DNA of 54,954 nucleotides from an uncultured Actinomyces sp. (GTDB lineage Bacteria; Actinomycetota; Actinomycetes; Actinomycetales; Actinomycetaceae): contig CALLSD010000019.1 of NCBI GenBank assembly GCA_938014245.1, positions 1 through 54,954 on the forward strand. Reading direction: 5' to 3'. Below are positions 26,187 through 35,000 of this stretch, in pieces; the first letter of the stretch is position 1, and every line of letters starts with the position of its first letter. The position numbers and the translations under genes are program-made. The notes under the pieces are model-generated. The model was not told where the DNA came from and searched no databases. It saw nothing but the letters and a program-made list of their open reading frames with translations.

Positions 26187-26215
26187 TTGGACACTCCGGC
26201 AGGGACTCATAGTCT
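26187..26215 (+). promoter_or_regulatory. Promoter of metNIQ
   Basis: TTGGAC (26187-26192), a 17-nt spacer and TAGTCT (26210-26215). The transcript would start about 26221, leaving a leader of about 20 nt with the AAGGAGGA ribosome site. This is too short for a SAM riboswitch, so control must be by a protein or at initiation. Confidence 0.65.
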
Positions 26216-26239
26216 AAGACTGCATGGAAGGAGGACCCA

Positions 26240-27325
26240 GTGATTGATCTGATCGACGTCTCGAAGATCTATCCCGTGAAGGGAAGTGATGATGTCGTTG
26301 CCCTTGATCACGTGAATCTGCACGTTAAAGCAGGCAGTATTCACGGAATCGTCGGCCAGTCAGGTGCTGGTAAGTCAACACTCATTCGCTGTCTGACCGC
26401 TCTGGAAAAACCGACCTCTGGGTCGATCATCGTTGACGACATTGATCTGTCGCAGCTTCGCGGACGCGAATTGCGCCAAGCACGACGCAAGATTGGCATG
26501 GTCTTCCAAGCAGCGAACCTTTTCGATGCCAAGACTGCGGGAGAAAACATTGAATTCCCGCTGAAGGTCGCCGCGAAGAAAGAATTCACCCGTGAGGAAC
26601 GCAAAGAACGCGTTCGCGAGCTTCTCGCCCTAGTCGGCCTTGAACATCGAGGCGGAGCCTACCCCTCCGAGCTTTCCGGCGGTCAGCGCCAGCGCGTGGG
26701 TATTGCCCGCGCGCTCTCAGACACCCCCCAAGTTTTGCTCTGCGACGAGCCGACCTCAGCCCTTGACCCCGAATCAACCCGTGCGATCCTGTCCCTTCTG
26801 CGCCAGGTTCGTGACGAAACCGGCGTCACCATCGTCATCATCACTCACGAGATGTCAGTTGTTCGTGAAATCTGTGACTCCGTGACGCTCCTGAAAAATG
26901 GCGGAATTGTCCAGAGTGGAACAATCGAAGAAGTCCTAGCCGACCCGGGTTCACCTCTGGCAAAGGAATTGGTTCCCGCGCCCAGCGTCGACGAACTCGA
27001 TGTCGCTGACTTCAACCGCGAGCTGACCGACCGTGAAATCGCTGCACAGAGCGACTCGGCGGAAGACGATACCCCAGCCCAGGCCTCGGAAGACGGAAAT
27101 ATTCTTCTGGACGTCATCTTCACCTCGCATCCCGGTGTCCCAACCGGTTCAAATATGCTCAACCTTGCCGCGAAGGTCGGAGCGGACGTGACCGCAGGAA
27201 CTTTCGAATCAATGGGGTCCGTCCAGGTTGGACGCTTGGCTTTAGCGGTTCCCGCCGCCCAGCGCTCCTCGATCATTGACCAACTTCGCGCCCAGGGCGC
27301 ACATGTGGAGGTGCGTTCGCTGTGA
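26240..27325 (+). CDS. metN: Methionine ABC transporter ATPase
   Basis: A 361-aa ATPase driving D/L-methionine import. Walker A is GQSGAGKST, signature LSGGQRQR, Walker B VLLCDEPTSALD. The C-terminal 100 residues (ILLDVIFTSHPGVPTGSNML onward) form the NIL/ACT-like domain that senses methionine and blocks transport when it is plentiful. GTG start with strong AGGAGG. It overlaps metI by 4 nt. Confidence 0.93.
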   Translation: MIDLIDVSKIYPVKGSDDVVALDHVNLHVKAGSIHGIVGQSGAGKSTLIRCLTALEKPTSGSIIVDDIDLSQLRGRELRQARRKIGMVFQAANLFDAKTAGENIEFPLKVAAKKEFTREERKERVRELLALVGLEHRGGAYPSELSGGQRQRVGIARALSDTPQVLLCDEPTSALDPESTRAILSLLRQVRDETGVTIVIITHEMSVVREICDSVTLLKNGGIVQSGTIEEVLADPGSPLAKELVPAPSVDELDVADFNRELTDREIAAQSDSAEDDTPAQASEDGNILLDVIFTSHPGVPTGSNMLNLAAKVGADVTAGTFESMGSVQVGRLALAVPAAQRSSIIDQLRAQGAHVEVRSL

Positions 27326-28044
27326 AGCTTTCGGCTCTGTCAACAGTTCTCACGCTGCTTCCACTGGGCAAAGGCGACCCGACGTGGGGCGATAACCCCG
27401 CGCTCACCCAGCAGTTCCTCCCGGCAATCGGAGAGACCCTGCTCATGGTCGTCTTCGGCACGCTCTTTACCGTCCTCGTTGGTCTACCTCTCGGTCTGCT
27501 TCTTGTTCAGACATCGAAGACGGGCCTGACGCCTAACAAGATGATCAACCAAATCGTTGGTTTGATCGTCAACGTCGGCCGCTCTTTCCCCTTCCTGATC
27601 CTCATCATCGTGCTGCTTCCGGTGACCAGACTTGTCATGCGCAGTGCGATTACCTGGCAGGGGGCAACCTTCCCCTTGGTTATCGGTGCGATTCCTTTCT
27701 TTGCCCGCCTGGTGGAAACCAACTTGCTTTCCGTCGAAAACGGTAAGGTCGAGGCCGCGCTCATGGCTGGGGCTTCCAACCGTCGGATCCGGTGGAGCAT
27801 TCTGGTTCGCGAGGCCTTGCCCGGCATTATTCAGTCCGTGACGGTTTTGGCGATCACCCTGGTGGGCTACTCGGCAATGGCGGGCGTCGTTGGTGCCGGT
27901 GGCCTCGGAAAGATGGCGATCGACTACGGGTACCACCGCTTCCAGACAGACACAATGATCTGCTCGGTCGTTGCGATCATCATCATTGTTCAGTTAATTC
28001 AAATGATTGGCGACATGCTCAGCCGGCTGGTGGATCACCGCTGA
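27322..28044 (+). CDS. metI: Methionine ABC transporter permease
   Basis: A 240-aa permease with five membrane segments. KVEAALMAGASNRRIRWSIL is the EAA loop, and GYSAMAGVVGAGGLGKMAIDYGYHRF is a strong MetI signature. GTG start inside the metN stop (GTGA). Confidence 0.94.
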   Translation: MKLSALSTVLTLLPLGKGDPTWGDNPALTQQFLPAIGETLLMVVFGTLFTVLVGLPLGLLLVQTSKTGLTPNKMINQIVGLIVNVGRSFPFLILIIVLLPVTRLVMRSAITWQGATFPLVIGAIPFFARLVETNLLSVENGKVEAALMAGASNRRIRWSILVREALPGIIQSVTVLAITLVGYSAMAGVVGAGGLGKMAIDYGYHRFQTDTMICSVVAIIIIVQLIQMIGDMLSRLVDHR

Positions 28045-28162
28045 GCATCCACCAGCCGGGTCGCGAACTCTGCTTGGTAATTAGGTAATAATTCGCGGGA
28101 TTATCCCGGGCCACTCAGGTCCCCCCGCTTGTAGGAAACAGACAATCTAAGGAATTACTCTC

Positions 28163-29002
28163 ATGCGTCACTCTCGTTCACTTCGTACTCTTGCCGGTCT
28201 TGGCGTTGCAGCAGCACTGGTTCTTTCCGCTTGCTCCAGCGGCTCCGCGGGCTCTTCGTCATCTTCGAACGGTGCAACCACCATCACCGTTGCAGCCAGC
28301 CCCTCGCCTCACGCAAAGATCCTCAAGTACATCCAGGACAACCTGGCAAAGGACGCGGGAATCAACATCAACATCAAGGAATTCACCGACTACGATCTGC
28401 CCAACCGTGCGCTGGATCAGGGTGAAGTTGATGCAACCTACCACCAGACTGTTCCCTACTTGGAGAAGGCTGAGCAGCAGTTCAACTACGATTTCACTCC
28501 TGGTAAGGGCATTCACCTCGAGCCCTTGGCTATCTACTCCTCCAAGCACAAGTCGCTGGATGAGCTTCCCGAAAAGGGCGGAATCATTGGCGTGATCTCC
28601 GATGTCACCAACCAGGAACGCGCCCTGCGCCTCTTGGCTGCGAACGGCTTTGTTGAGATCCCCGCCAGCGGTGATGTCAACGTGTACACAGTCAAGAAGC
28701 TGAAGAACTTCGATTTCAAGGAAATTGACGGTCCTGTTCTGGTGAGCAACCTTGGTGAGACCGACTACTCGGTCATCAACGGTAACTTCGCACAGGAAGG
28801 CGGCCTGGCGCCCTCGCGTGATGGTCTGGCCGTTGAATCCCCCGAGAACAACCCCTCGGTGAACGTCCTCGTGTGGAAGACCAGTGTTTCAGGCGATAAG
28901 GCCGAGGCCGTGAAGAAGCTCGATGAGCTCCTGCACTCCGACCAGGTGAAGAAGTACATCGAAGACACGTGGAAGGACGGCTCGGTGATTCCGGCCTTCT
29001 GA
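28163..29002 (+). CDS. metQ: Methionine-binding lipoprotein
   Basis: A 279-aa NlpA/MetQ-family lipoprotein. The lipobox LSAC places lipidation at Cys24, followed by a Ser/Gly tether. Family stretches: ITVAASPSPHAKIL, NRALDQGEVDATYHQTVPYL, IGVISDVTNQERALRLLAANG and DYSVINGNFA. AAGGA ribosome site 10 nt upstream of the start. Third gene of metNIQ. Confidence 0.94.
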   Translation: MRHSRSLRTLAGLGVAAALVLSACSSGSAGSSSSSNGATTITVAASPSPHAKILKYIQDNLAKDAGININIKEFTDYDLPNRALDQGEVDATYHQTVPYLEKAEQQFNYDFTPGKGIHLEPLAIYSSKHKSLDELPEKGGIIGVISDVTNQERALRLLAANGFVEIPASGDVNVYTVKKLKNFDFKEIDGPVLVSNLGETDYSVINGNFAQEGGLAPSRDGLAVESPENNPSVNVLVWKTSVSGDKAEAVKKLDELLHSDQVKKYIEDTWKDGSVIPAF

Positions 29003-29037
29003 TCAGGGGGTCTCGCGATTAACTGATCGCTACTTTG

Positions 29038-29074
29038 ATGTGTGGGGGCGCGGCTTGGCCGCGCCCCCACACAT
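29038..29074 (+). terminator. Terminator of metNIQ
   Basis: A perfect 17-bp GC-rich stem (29038-29054 with 29058-29074) and 3-nt loop, 36 nt after metQ. Confidence 0.75.
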
Positions 29075-29088
29075 GTTCCACACGCATA

Positions 29089-29120
29089 AAGGTGCCGCGC
29101 CCTTTTGGACGCGGCACCTT
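29089..29120 (-). terminator. Terminator of upp
   Basis: An 11-bp stem (29089-29099 with 29110-29120), 26 nt past the upp stop on the minus strand, followed by TTTATG. It faces the metQ terminator. Confidence 0.65.
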
Positions 29121-29145
29121 GAGCGTTTAAAACCAGTCGTTAGAC

Positions 29146-29784
29146 TCAGTCGACAATGCCGTAGAGGCGGTCGCCGGCGTCGCCCAGACCCGGGACGATG
29201 TAGGACTTTTCGTTGAGGCGCTCGTCAACGGATGCGACGACAACGGTGACATCGGCGCGGTCTCCGACGAACTCTTCGAGGACCTTCAGGCCTTCGGGAG
29301 CGGCCAGCAGGCAGACGCAGGTGACGTCCTTGGCTCCACGGTCGAAGAGGTACTTGGTTGCTGCGACCATCGTGTGGCCGGTGGCCAGCATCGGGTCAAG
29401 AACGAAGCACTGGCGACCCGAGAGATCTTCGGGAAGACGGTTCGCGTAGGTCTCGACCTCGAGAGTCTTTTCATCGCGCTTCATTCCCAAGAAGCCAACC
29501 TCGGCGGTGGGAAGAAGACGAGTCATGCCTTCGAGCATGCCCAGTCCGGCGCGAAGAACAGGGACAACGATGGGGCGAGGTTCGCTGATGCGCTTGCCAA
29601 CGGTGGGCGCAACCGGAGTATTGATTGCGATCTCAGTGGTTGACACGTGACGCGTGGCCTCGTAGGCAAGAAGCGTAACCAATTCGTCAACCAACTGGCG
29701 GAAAGTCGCCGAGTGAGTGTCGCGGTCACGCAGGACGGTGAGCTTGTGGGCAATGAGCGGGTGATCTGCAATATGAAGGCGCAT
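29146..29784 (-). CDS. upp: Uracil phosphoribosyltransferase
   Basis: A 212-aa enzyme converting uracil and PRPP to UMP in pyrimidine salvage. VLDPMLATGHTMVAA is the PRPP-binding loop, and IVVPVLRAGLGMLEGM and the C-terminal GLGDAGDRLYG are Upp signatures. Length is standard. It is divergent from tadA with only 57 nt between start codons. No ribosome site is visible, and TACTCT lies 6 nt before the ATG, so the transcript is probably leaderless. Confidence 0.95.
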   Translation of the reverse strand: MRLHIADHPLIAHKLTVLRDRDTHSATFRQLVDELVTLLAYEATRHVSTTEIAINTPVAPTVGKRISEPRPIVVPVLRAGLGMLEGMTRLLPTAEVGFLGMKRDEKTLEVETYANRLPEDLSGRQCFVLDPMLATGHTMVAATKYLFDRGAKDVTCVCLLAAPEGLKVLEEFVGDRADVTVVVASVDERLNEKSYIVPGLGDAGDRLYGIVD

Positions 29785-29790
29785 AGTTCA

Positions 29791-29796
29791 AGAGTA
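29791..29796 (-). promoter_or_regulatory. Leaderless-type -10 box of upp
   Basis: On the minus strand TACTCT is followed by exactly 6 nt and the upp ATG. Confidence 0.5.
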
Positions 29797-29820
29797 ACCC
29801 GCGAAGGGCCCTTTACGCGA

Positions 29821-29826
29821 TAGGCT
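29821..29826 (+). promoter_or_regulatory. Possible leaderless-type -10 box of tadA
   Basis: TAGGCT is followed by 6 nt and an in-frame GTG at 29833. The ATG at 29842 alternatively uses GAGGG as ribosome site; both may operate. Confidence 0.35.
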
Positions 29827-29841
29827 TTGAGGGTGACAACA

Positions 29842-30687
29842 ATGGATCAGTACAAAGAAGCGATGGCCCGCGCGCTCTTCTTGGCGAATAAAGCCCGAGA
29901 AATGGGGGATGTCCCCGTGGGCGCAGTCGTTATTGACTCTCTGGGACGCATTATCGGCCGGGGTTGGAATTGCCGCGAAGCCTTGCATGATCCCTGTGGC
30001 CACGCCGAAATAATGGCCCTCCGCGAAGCCGGAGAGCGATTGAATCGATGGAACCTCATTGGGTGCACCTTGGTCGTCACCCTTGAGCCGTGCACGATGT
30101 GTGCAGGAGCCGCCGTCTCTTCACGAGTCGATCGCGTTGTTTTCGGCGCATGGGACCCGAAAGCCGGTGCCGCGGGCTCACTGCGCGACGTTTTGCGCGA
30201 CTCTCGCCTCAACCATCAGGTCGAGGTCGTTCCCGGCGTTCTCGCCAAGGAAGCGACCGTTCAGCTGCGTGCCTTCTTCGAAACCCGCCGCGACCGTCCC
30301 GATAACCCCTTCGTTGGAGTTCCCCCGCGCGCTCACCGCGCCGAGGAGATCGAAACTCTGAGCGGTTGGGCCCCGGCAACGGTGCCCCCGGCAGCCACAG
30401 TGTCTGCACAAGAACCCGCCGCCGCGCTGGAGTCCGCCGTAGTCGCCTCACAACCGCCCGTCCTCGCCCCAGAACCCGCCGCAGCCACCCCGCAGGAGCC
30501 TCGCGTCTCCGATTCTCCTGCCGAGGCCATTGCCGCCATCCGCGCACGCCTGACGAGGCCGGAAGTGCAGGAAGCTCCTGCACCCGCCCCCGTTCTTCCC
30601 CGTAAACCCGCCGCTTTCGTTCCGGGAACCGCTGGGGTAGTGGTGCGTACTCGTGCGTCGAGGCACGGGAAGCCACCTCAGGAGTAA
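29842..30687 (+). CDS. tadA: tRNA adenosine(34) deaminase with long disordered tail
   Basis: A 281-aa protein. Residues 1-150 are a complete TadA that makes inosine at the wobble position of tRNA-Arg(ACG): HAEIMALREAG supplies the zinc His and catalytic Glu, and PCTMCAGA the two Cys ligands. Normal TadA is about 150-170 aa. The remaining 130 residues are Ala/Pro/Glu-rich and probably unstructured, ending in a basic RTRASRHGKPPQE. The start at 29842 uses GAGGG; GTG 29833 and TTG 29827 are in-frame alternatives. The gene is convergent with bioY across a strong terminator. Confidence 0.9.
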   Translation: MDQYKEAMARALFLANKAREMGDVPVGAVVIDSLGRIIGRGWNCREALHDPCGHAEIMALREAGERLNRWNLIGCTLVVTLEPCTMCAGAAVSSRVDRVVFGAWDPKAGAAGSLRDVLRDSRLNHQVEVVPGVLAKEATVQLRAFFETRRDRPDNPFVGVPPRAHRAEEIETLSGWAPATVPPAATVSAQEPAAALESAVVASQPPVLAPEPAAATPQEPRVSDSPAEAIAAIRARLTRPEVQEAPAPAPVLPRKPAAFVPGTAGVVVRTRASRHGKPPQE

Positions 30688-30736
30688 TCAAGCTCTGCGA
30701 GAGATCCGAGAGAACGATCCGGATCAAACAAACGAT

Positions 30737-30777
30737 AAGGGTGTGGCCCGCGCGTGAAACGCGCGGGCCACACCCTT
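30737..30777. terminator. Bidirectional terminator between tadA and bioY
   Basis: A perfect 19-bp stem (30737-30755 with 30759-30777) and GAA loop, 50 nt after tadA and 28 nt after bioY. It is symmetric enough to serve both convergent genes. Confidence 0.8.
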
Positions 30778-30805
30778 CGTCACAAACGAGAGCGCAAACT
30801 GGGGC

Positions 30806-31432
30806 TTATGAGCGGGAGACGTCGCCTGATCCCATTGCCTTCCACAGGCCACCAACAACGGCCGCTCCGGCAGCGGCCTTGAGGATACCGCCGATGATGA
30901 AAGGCGTAAATCCCGCGTTCAGAGCCTCAGTCAAAGACATGCTCACTCCGCCGATTCGCAGAACCGCCCACATGTAGGGGATTCCAACAATGAAGGGAAT
31001 CAAGGTTGCCCCGCCGAAGGCAGCAAGAGAGAGCCAGAAGTGGCGATCCCATGCACGCTCAGAGAGCTTACCGATCAGCCACGCTGCGGGAATGAAGCCC
31101 AGAATGTAGCCGAAAGAGGGCTTTGCGAGGGCAGCAAGACCGCCGCTTGCAGCGGAAAACCAGGGCATTCCAGCCAAGCCAAGAAGCATGTAGGACAGCA
31201 GGGACAAAGCACCCCTGCGCGCACCCAAAATTGCTCCGACAAGAAGGACCCCAAGGGTTTGGCCGGTGATCGGAACGGGCCACATCGGAACCGAAACCTG
31301 CGCGAGCACGCCCACGAGGGAGGCTCCTGCAAGAACCATCAGTGCATCTTTCACCAAAGAATCGGCACCGAGGTGATCGGCCAAAACAGAGGAACGTCCC
31401 ACAGATGCGGGCGAGGTCAGTTGTGTAGTCAT
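30806..31432 (-). CDS. bioY: Biotin transporter substrate-binding subunit
   Basis: A 208-aa membrane protein with six hydrophobic segments. VSVPMWPVPITGQTLGVLL and GARRGALSLLSYMLLGLAGMPWF are the BioY signatures; the second is part of the biotin pocket. It works alone or with an ECF module that is not encoded here. It is the last gene of the lipid operon and overlaps acpS by ATGA. Its place fits the need for biotin by the carboxylase encoded upstream. Confidence 0.94.
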   Translation of the reverse strand: MTTQLTSPASVGRSSVLADHLGADSLVKDALMVLAGASLVGVLAQVSVPMWPVPITGQTLGVLLVGAILGARRGALSLLSYMLLGLAGMPWFSAASGGLAALAKPSFGYILGFIPAAWLIGKLSERAWDRHFWLSLAAFGGATLIPFIVGIPYMWAVLRIGGVSMSLTEALNAGFTPFIIGGILKAAAGAAVVGGLWKAMGSGDVSRS

Positions 31433-32013
31433 GAGAATTCCTTTGCTTCGCGCAGATCAGTCTGGTTCACGCTGACCCACGCAATCGCGTAGTTACCATC
31501 GTGTGAGAGAGAAAGAAGCCAAGAAAGTGATGCCTTGAGTTCTTCTTGCGTCTTATCTAGTTCGCAGGCAATGCGGCCGTGGAAGCGGAAAGCGGGGCGT
31601 CCCCAGCGGTCGCACACCACCTCAATTTCGGCCCAATCGATGTCGCTGGACTTCAGTGGGTCCTCTCTGCCGTAGTAGAGCGAGGACCAGGCCTTGATGA
31701 AGGCTTCCTTTGCTGCCCAACGTGCAGCGAGGGAGTGCAGTGCGCGTGTGGGCAGTTCAGGCACGGAAGACTCAGGCAGAAGATGCGATGCAGACTCCTG
31801 AGGCGGCCCTGAAGGCGACTGCCCGGCAGACGAGGCCCCCTGCTCGGGAGCAAAACGCAGTGCCGCGTTCCACTCCCGAGCAGTGAACACTCGATGAAAC
31901 ACCGAGCCTTCCTGGCGGAGTTGCTCCCCGAAGGATGCAACATCAACCAGGTCAACTCCGATTGCCGCGGGTCTCACGCCAGGCTCAGTTCTCTGCCCCC
32001 GCATAGGTGCCAT
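31429..32013 (-). CDS. acpS: Holo-ACP synthase (4'-phosphopantetheinyl transferase) with linker insert
   Basis: A 194-aa enzyme that transfers phosphopantetheine from CoA to the ACP domain of the FAS. IGVDLVDVASF carries the first magnesium Asp, and ARWAAKEAFIKAW the second motif with its Glu and Lys. Typical AcpS is about 120-130 aa. Here a Ser/Pro/Glu-rich insert of about 35 residues (around QGASSAGQSPSGPPQESASH) separates the motifs. The gene starts inside the last codons of the FAS gene (29-nt overlap; ATG 32004 is an alternative). Fungal FAS-I carries this domain in the same chain; here it is separate, as in mycobacteria. Confidence 0.9.
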   Translation of the reverse strand: MAPMRGQRTEPGVRPAAIGVDLVDVASFGEQLRQEGSVFHRVFTAREWNAALRFAPEQGASSAGQSPSGPPQESASHLLPESSVPELPTRALHSLAARWAAKEAFIKAWSSLYYGREDPLKSSDIDWAEIEVVCDRWGRPAFRFHGRIACELDKTQEELKASLSWLLSLSHDGNYAIAWVSVNQTDLREAKEFS

Positions 32014-35000
32014 CTGCACCCAAGCGAGCGGAAGGATCCAAGAGCAGCGCAACCTCGGCCTCGTGCGTGCGATCGGCGGGCAGGCGGCGTCCCTCGATGG
32101 GAACAAAGAGCTGCGCGCGACCAATCATGGCCTCATCAAGGTGACGACGTCCCTCTTCGAGGCGTGCTTGCGCGCGCTCGCGCCACTGGGCCAGCGCAGC
32201 CTCGCCGCGTTCGGCCAGCAGAGCGGCCTCGAAGGCACCCGGGTGCGCCAGGACAACCATCGCCGCGATGTGGCCGAATCCCAGGGAGGTCAGCACGCCC
32301 GCGCGAACCGGGGATGCGGAGACATCCAGAGGCTTACGCAGCCACAGGAGCGGCATCCACTGCGCCATGTCGGGATCCAAGCAATCCAAAGAGCGGTTTG
32401 CGGGGATTTCCTGGCGGCGGAAGATATCGATGAGGCCCGCTGCCTGGAAGAGCGCAGCGCCGCCCTTTGCGTGACCGGTCAGGGTCTTCTGGGAGACAAC
32501 GTAGAGCGGGTTGCCCTCGCTTCGTCCCAGGGCCGCCGACAGGCGAGAGTGGAGCTCGGCCTCGTTCGGGTCATTCGCGCGAGTCGAGGTGTCGTGCTTG
32601 GACACAACCGCAATATCGTCCGCGCTCAGTCCGAGGTCGGCAAGCGCGTGAGCGAGAGCAGAATCGCGTCCACCGCGAGCCGCAGCCAGAGCGCCGAGGC
32701 CGGGAGCGGGGATCGAGGTGTGCGCGCCGTCCGCGAAGGAACGCGCGTAGGCGACAACCGCCTGGACCGGCAGGCCCAGATCCGCGGCGATATCACCGCG
32801 GGTCACCAGCAGGGTGCCACCACCAGCGGCCTCGAGGAAGCCCGCACGACGACGATCTCCAGCGCGAGAGAAGTGACGCGGGGTAATTCCGCGGGCCTCA
32901 AGAGCGGCGGACTCAGCGGTCGCGTTCATGTTGCCGAAACCGGTCAGCGATTCGACGGAAATATCGTCGATACCGCCGGCAACCACGAAGTCGGACTTGC
33001 CCAGGCGAATCTTGTCGACAGCCTCCTCGATGGAAACCGCTGCGGTCGCGCAAGCGCCCACCGAGTGGATCATCTGACCGTAGCCGCCAATGAAGGACTG
33101 CATGGTGTGTGCGGCCACAACATTGGGCAGGGCCTCTTGAAGGATGTCCTGCGGACGATCTTCACCCAGGAAGCGCGAGAGGAAGACATGGCGCAAGGAC
33201 TCCATGCCACCAATACCCGTGCCCTGCGTCGAGGACACATCCGCGGGATGGACGGCCTGCAGGAGCTCAGCGGGGGAGAAGCCCGAGGAGATGAAGGCAT
33301 CCACTGCGGTGACGAGGTTCCATACGGCGATGCGGTCCAAGGCCTCGACCATGGAAGCGGGGATACCCCACTGAGCCGGATCGAAGTCTTGCGGGATCTG
33401 GCCACCAACCGTGCGGGTCAGAGTTGCTCGCGCGGGGACCTGGACGGGGGAACCAGCGGACTTGGTGACGTGCCAGGTGCCGTTTTCTTCCCAGATCGTC
33501 GTGTGCGAGGGATCGGCCAAGACGTAGTCTTCGGCTTCAGCCTTCGTATCCACGGTGAAGGTCTGCTCGGAGGTCAAGAAGACCGTCCTCACATCATTCG
33601 AACCGCAATCAACCATGTTCGAATCGTCGTTGAAGCGGCGGATACCCGATCGAGCCACGACCTCATCGCGGAAACGATCGTAGATCTCGGCCTCGTCAAC
33701 CTGCGTACCCGAGGCGTCATACCAACCGGGCTGCGGGCTTTCGGACCAGGTGATGAGCTTCATCATCCAGGCCATTTCCAGCACGCCGGCTGCGGTCAGA
33801 TCGAAGTCTTCACCGAACTCAGCCTCTTGGCGGGTACGACCCGAACCCCAGGTACCGATCTCGCCGGTGCCGACGATGACAATCTGATCGCGCAGGCTCG
33901 CTCGCGGAGTATCCCACGTGAGAGGAGCAGCCAGAGCCGGAGCATGCGGGTTGGGCAGTGCGCGAACGCTTGCTGGGGCCTGTTCTGCGGCTTCCTGTGC
34001 CGAGGCCGCGGCCTGCTCGCGTGCTTGGCGTGCCAGTGCCGGCAGGTCGAGTCCAGCATCGGCGAGGCCGCCCGTGAGATCGGCGTGGACCGGGGCGGAA
34101 AGCGCCTGCTCACGGACCTCGCGAGTCAGGAGCTGAGCGAGTTCTCCGGCAATTTCTTCGGTCGTGTAGACGTGAACACCGGCTGCCTCGGCGGCGGGAA
34201 CGAGGACATCGTTGCCGCCCATGAGCGAGGTGCCCTGGACCCAACCGATGAGCGGGTGAGCGATGGTTGTGCGCGTCGGCCAACCGGACTCATGCTCCCA
34301 CTTGGTTGCGATCGCATCGAAAGCGGCCTTCGCCTCGCCGTAGGCACCGTCACCGCCGAAGATTCCGCGGTTCGGGGAACCCGGGAGCAGGACGTGCGTG
34401 CGGTGATCGGGAGCGGTGTCCGCGCCGAGGCCGGCGAGGAGGTGGATTGCGCGCTCGACGCTCCACAAAAGCAGGCGTTCTTGAGCGAGTGCCCCCTGAG
34501 GATCCGAACCAAGGGTTCCAGAAACGCGAGGCGCTGCGAAGGGAACGAAAAGATCGGGCAGAAGCGCGGGCTTAACGACCTCGGTCGTTGCACCGTGCGT
34601 TTCGGTCTGTTCGCTACCCACCCACGAGATCAGCGCATCGACATCGCGGAAGGAGGCCATATTCGCGGGAACAACCCACAGGGCCGCATCCATATTGGCG
34701 TGGGTGCGGTACAGCTCCTTGGCGAAGGCCAGACGAGCATCGTTGACGCGAGAAGAGGTCATGATGACGGTCGCGCCTCCGGCGAGCAACTCGCCCACGA
34801 CCGCGGCAGCGATCGAGTGGGGAGCCGTGCCGGTGACAACGGCGACATCTCCAGTGAAACGGCCTTCGGCTGCCTCAAGGGCGGCCTCGGAAACCTTCGT
34901 GAAGTAGGCCTTCAAGTCCGCATCCGCCGTGTGAACGGCATACCAGGAAGCCAATGCACTCAAGGACTGGCCGCCTCCGCGCAAGCGTTCGGCAGGGACC

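Noticed and set aside
26216..26239. SAM riboswitch before metN
   Set aside because: The inferred leader is about 20 nt, far too short.
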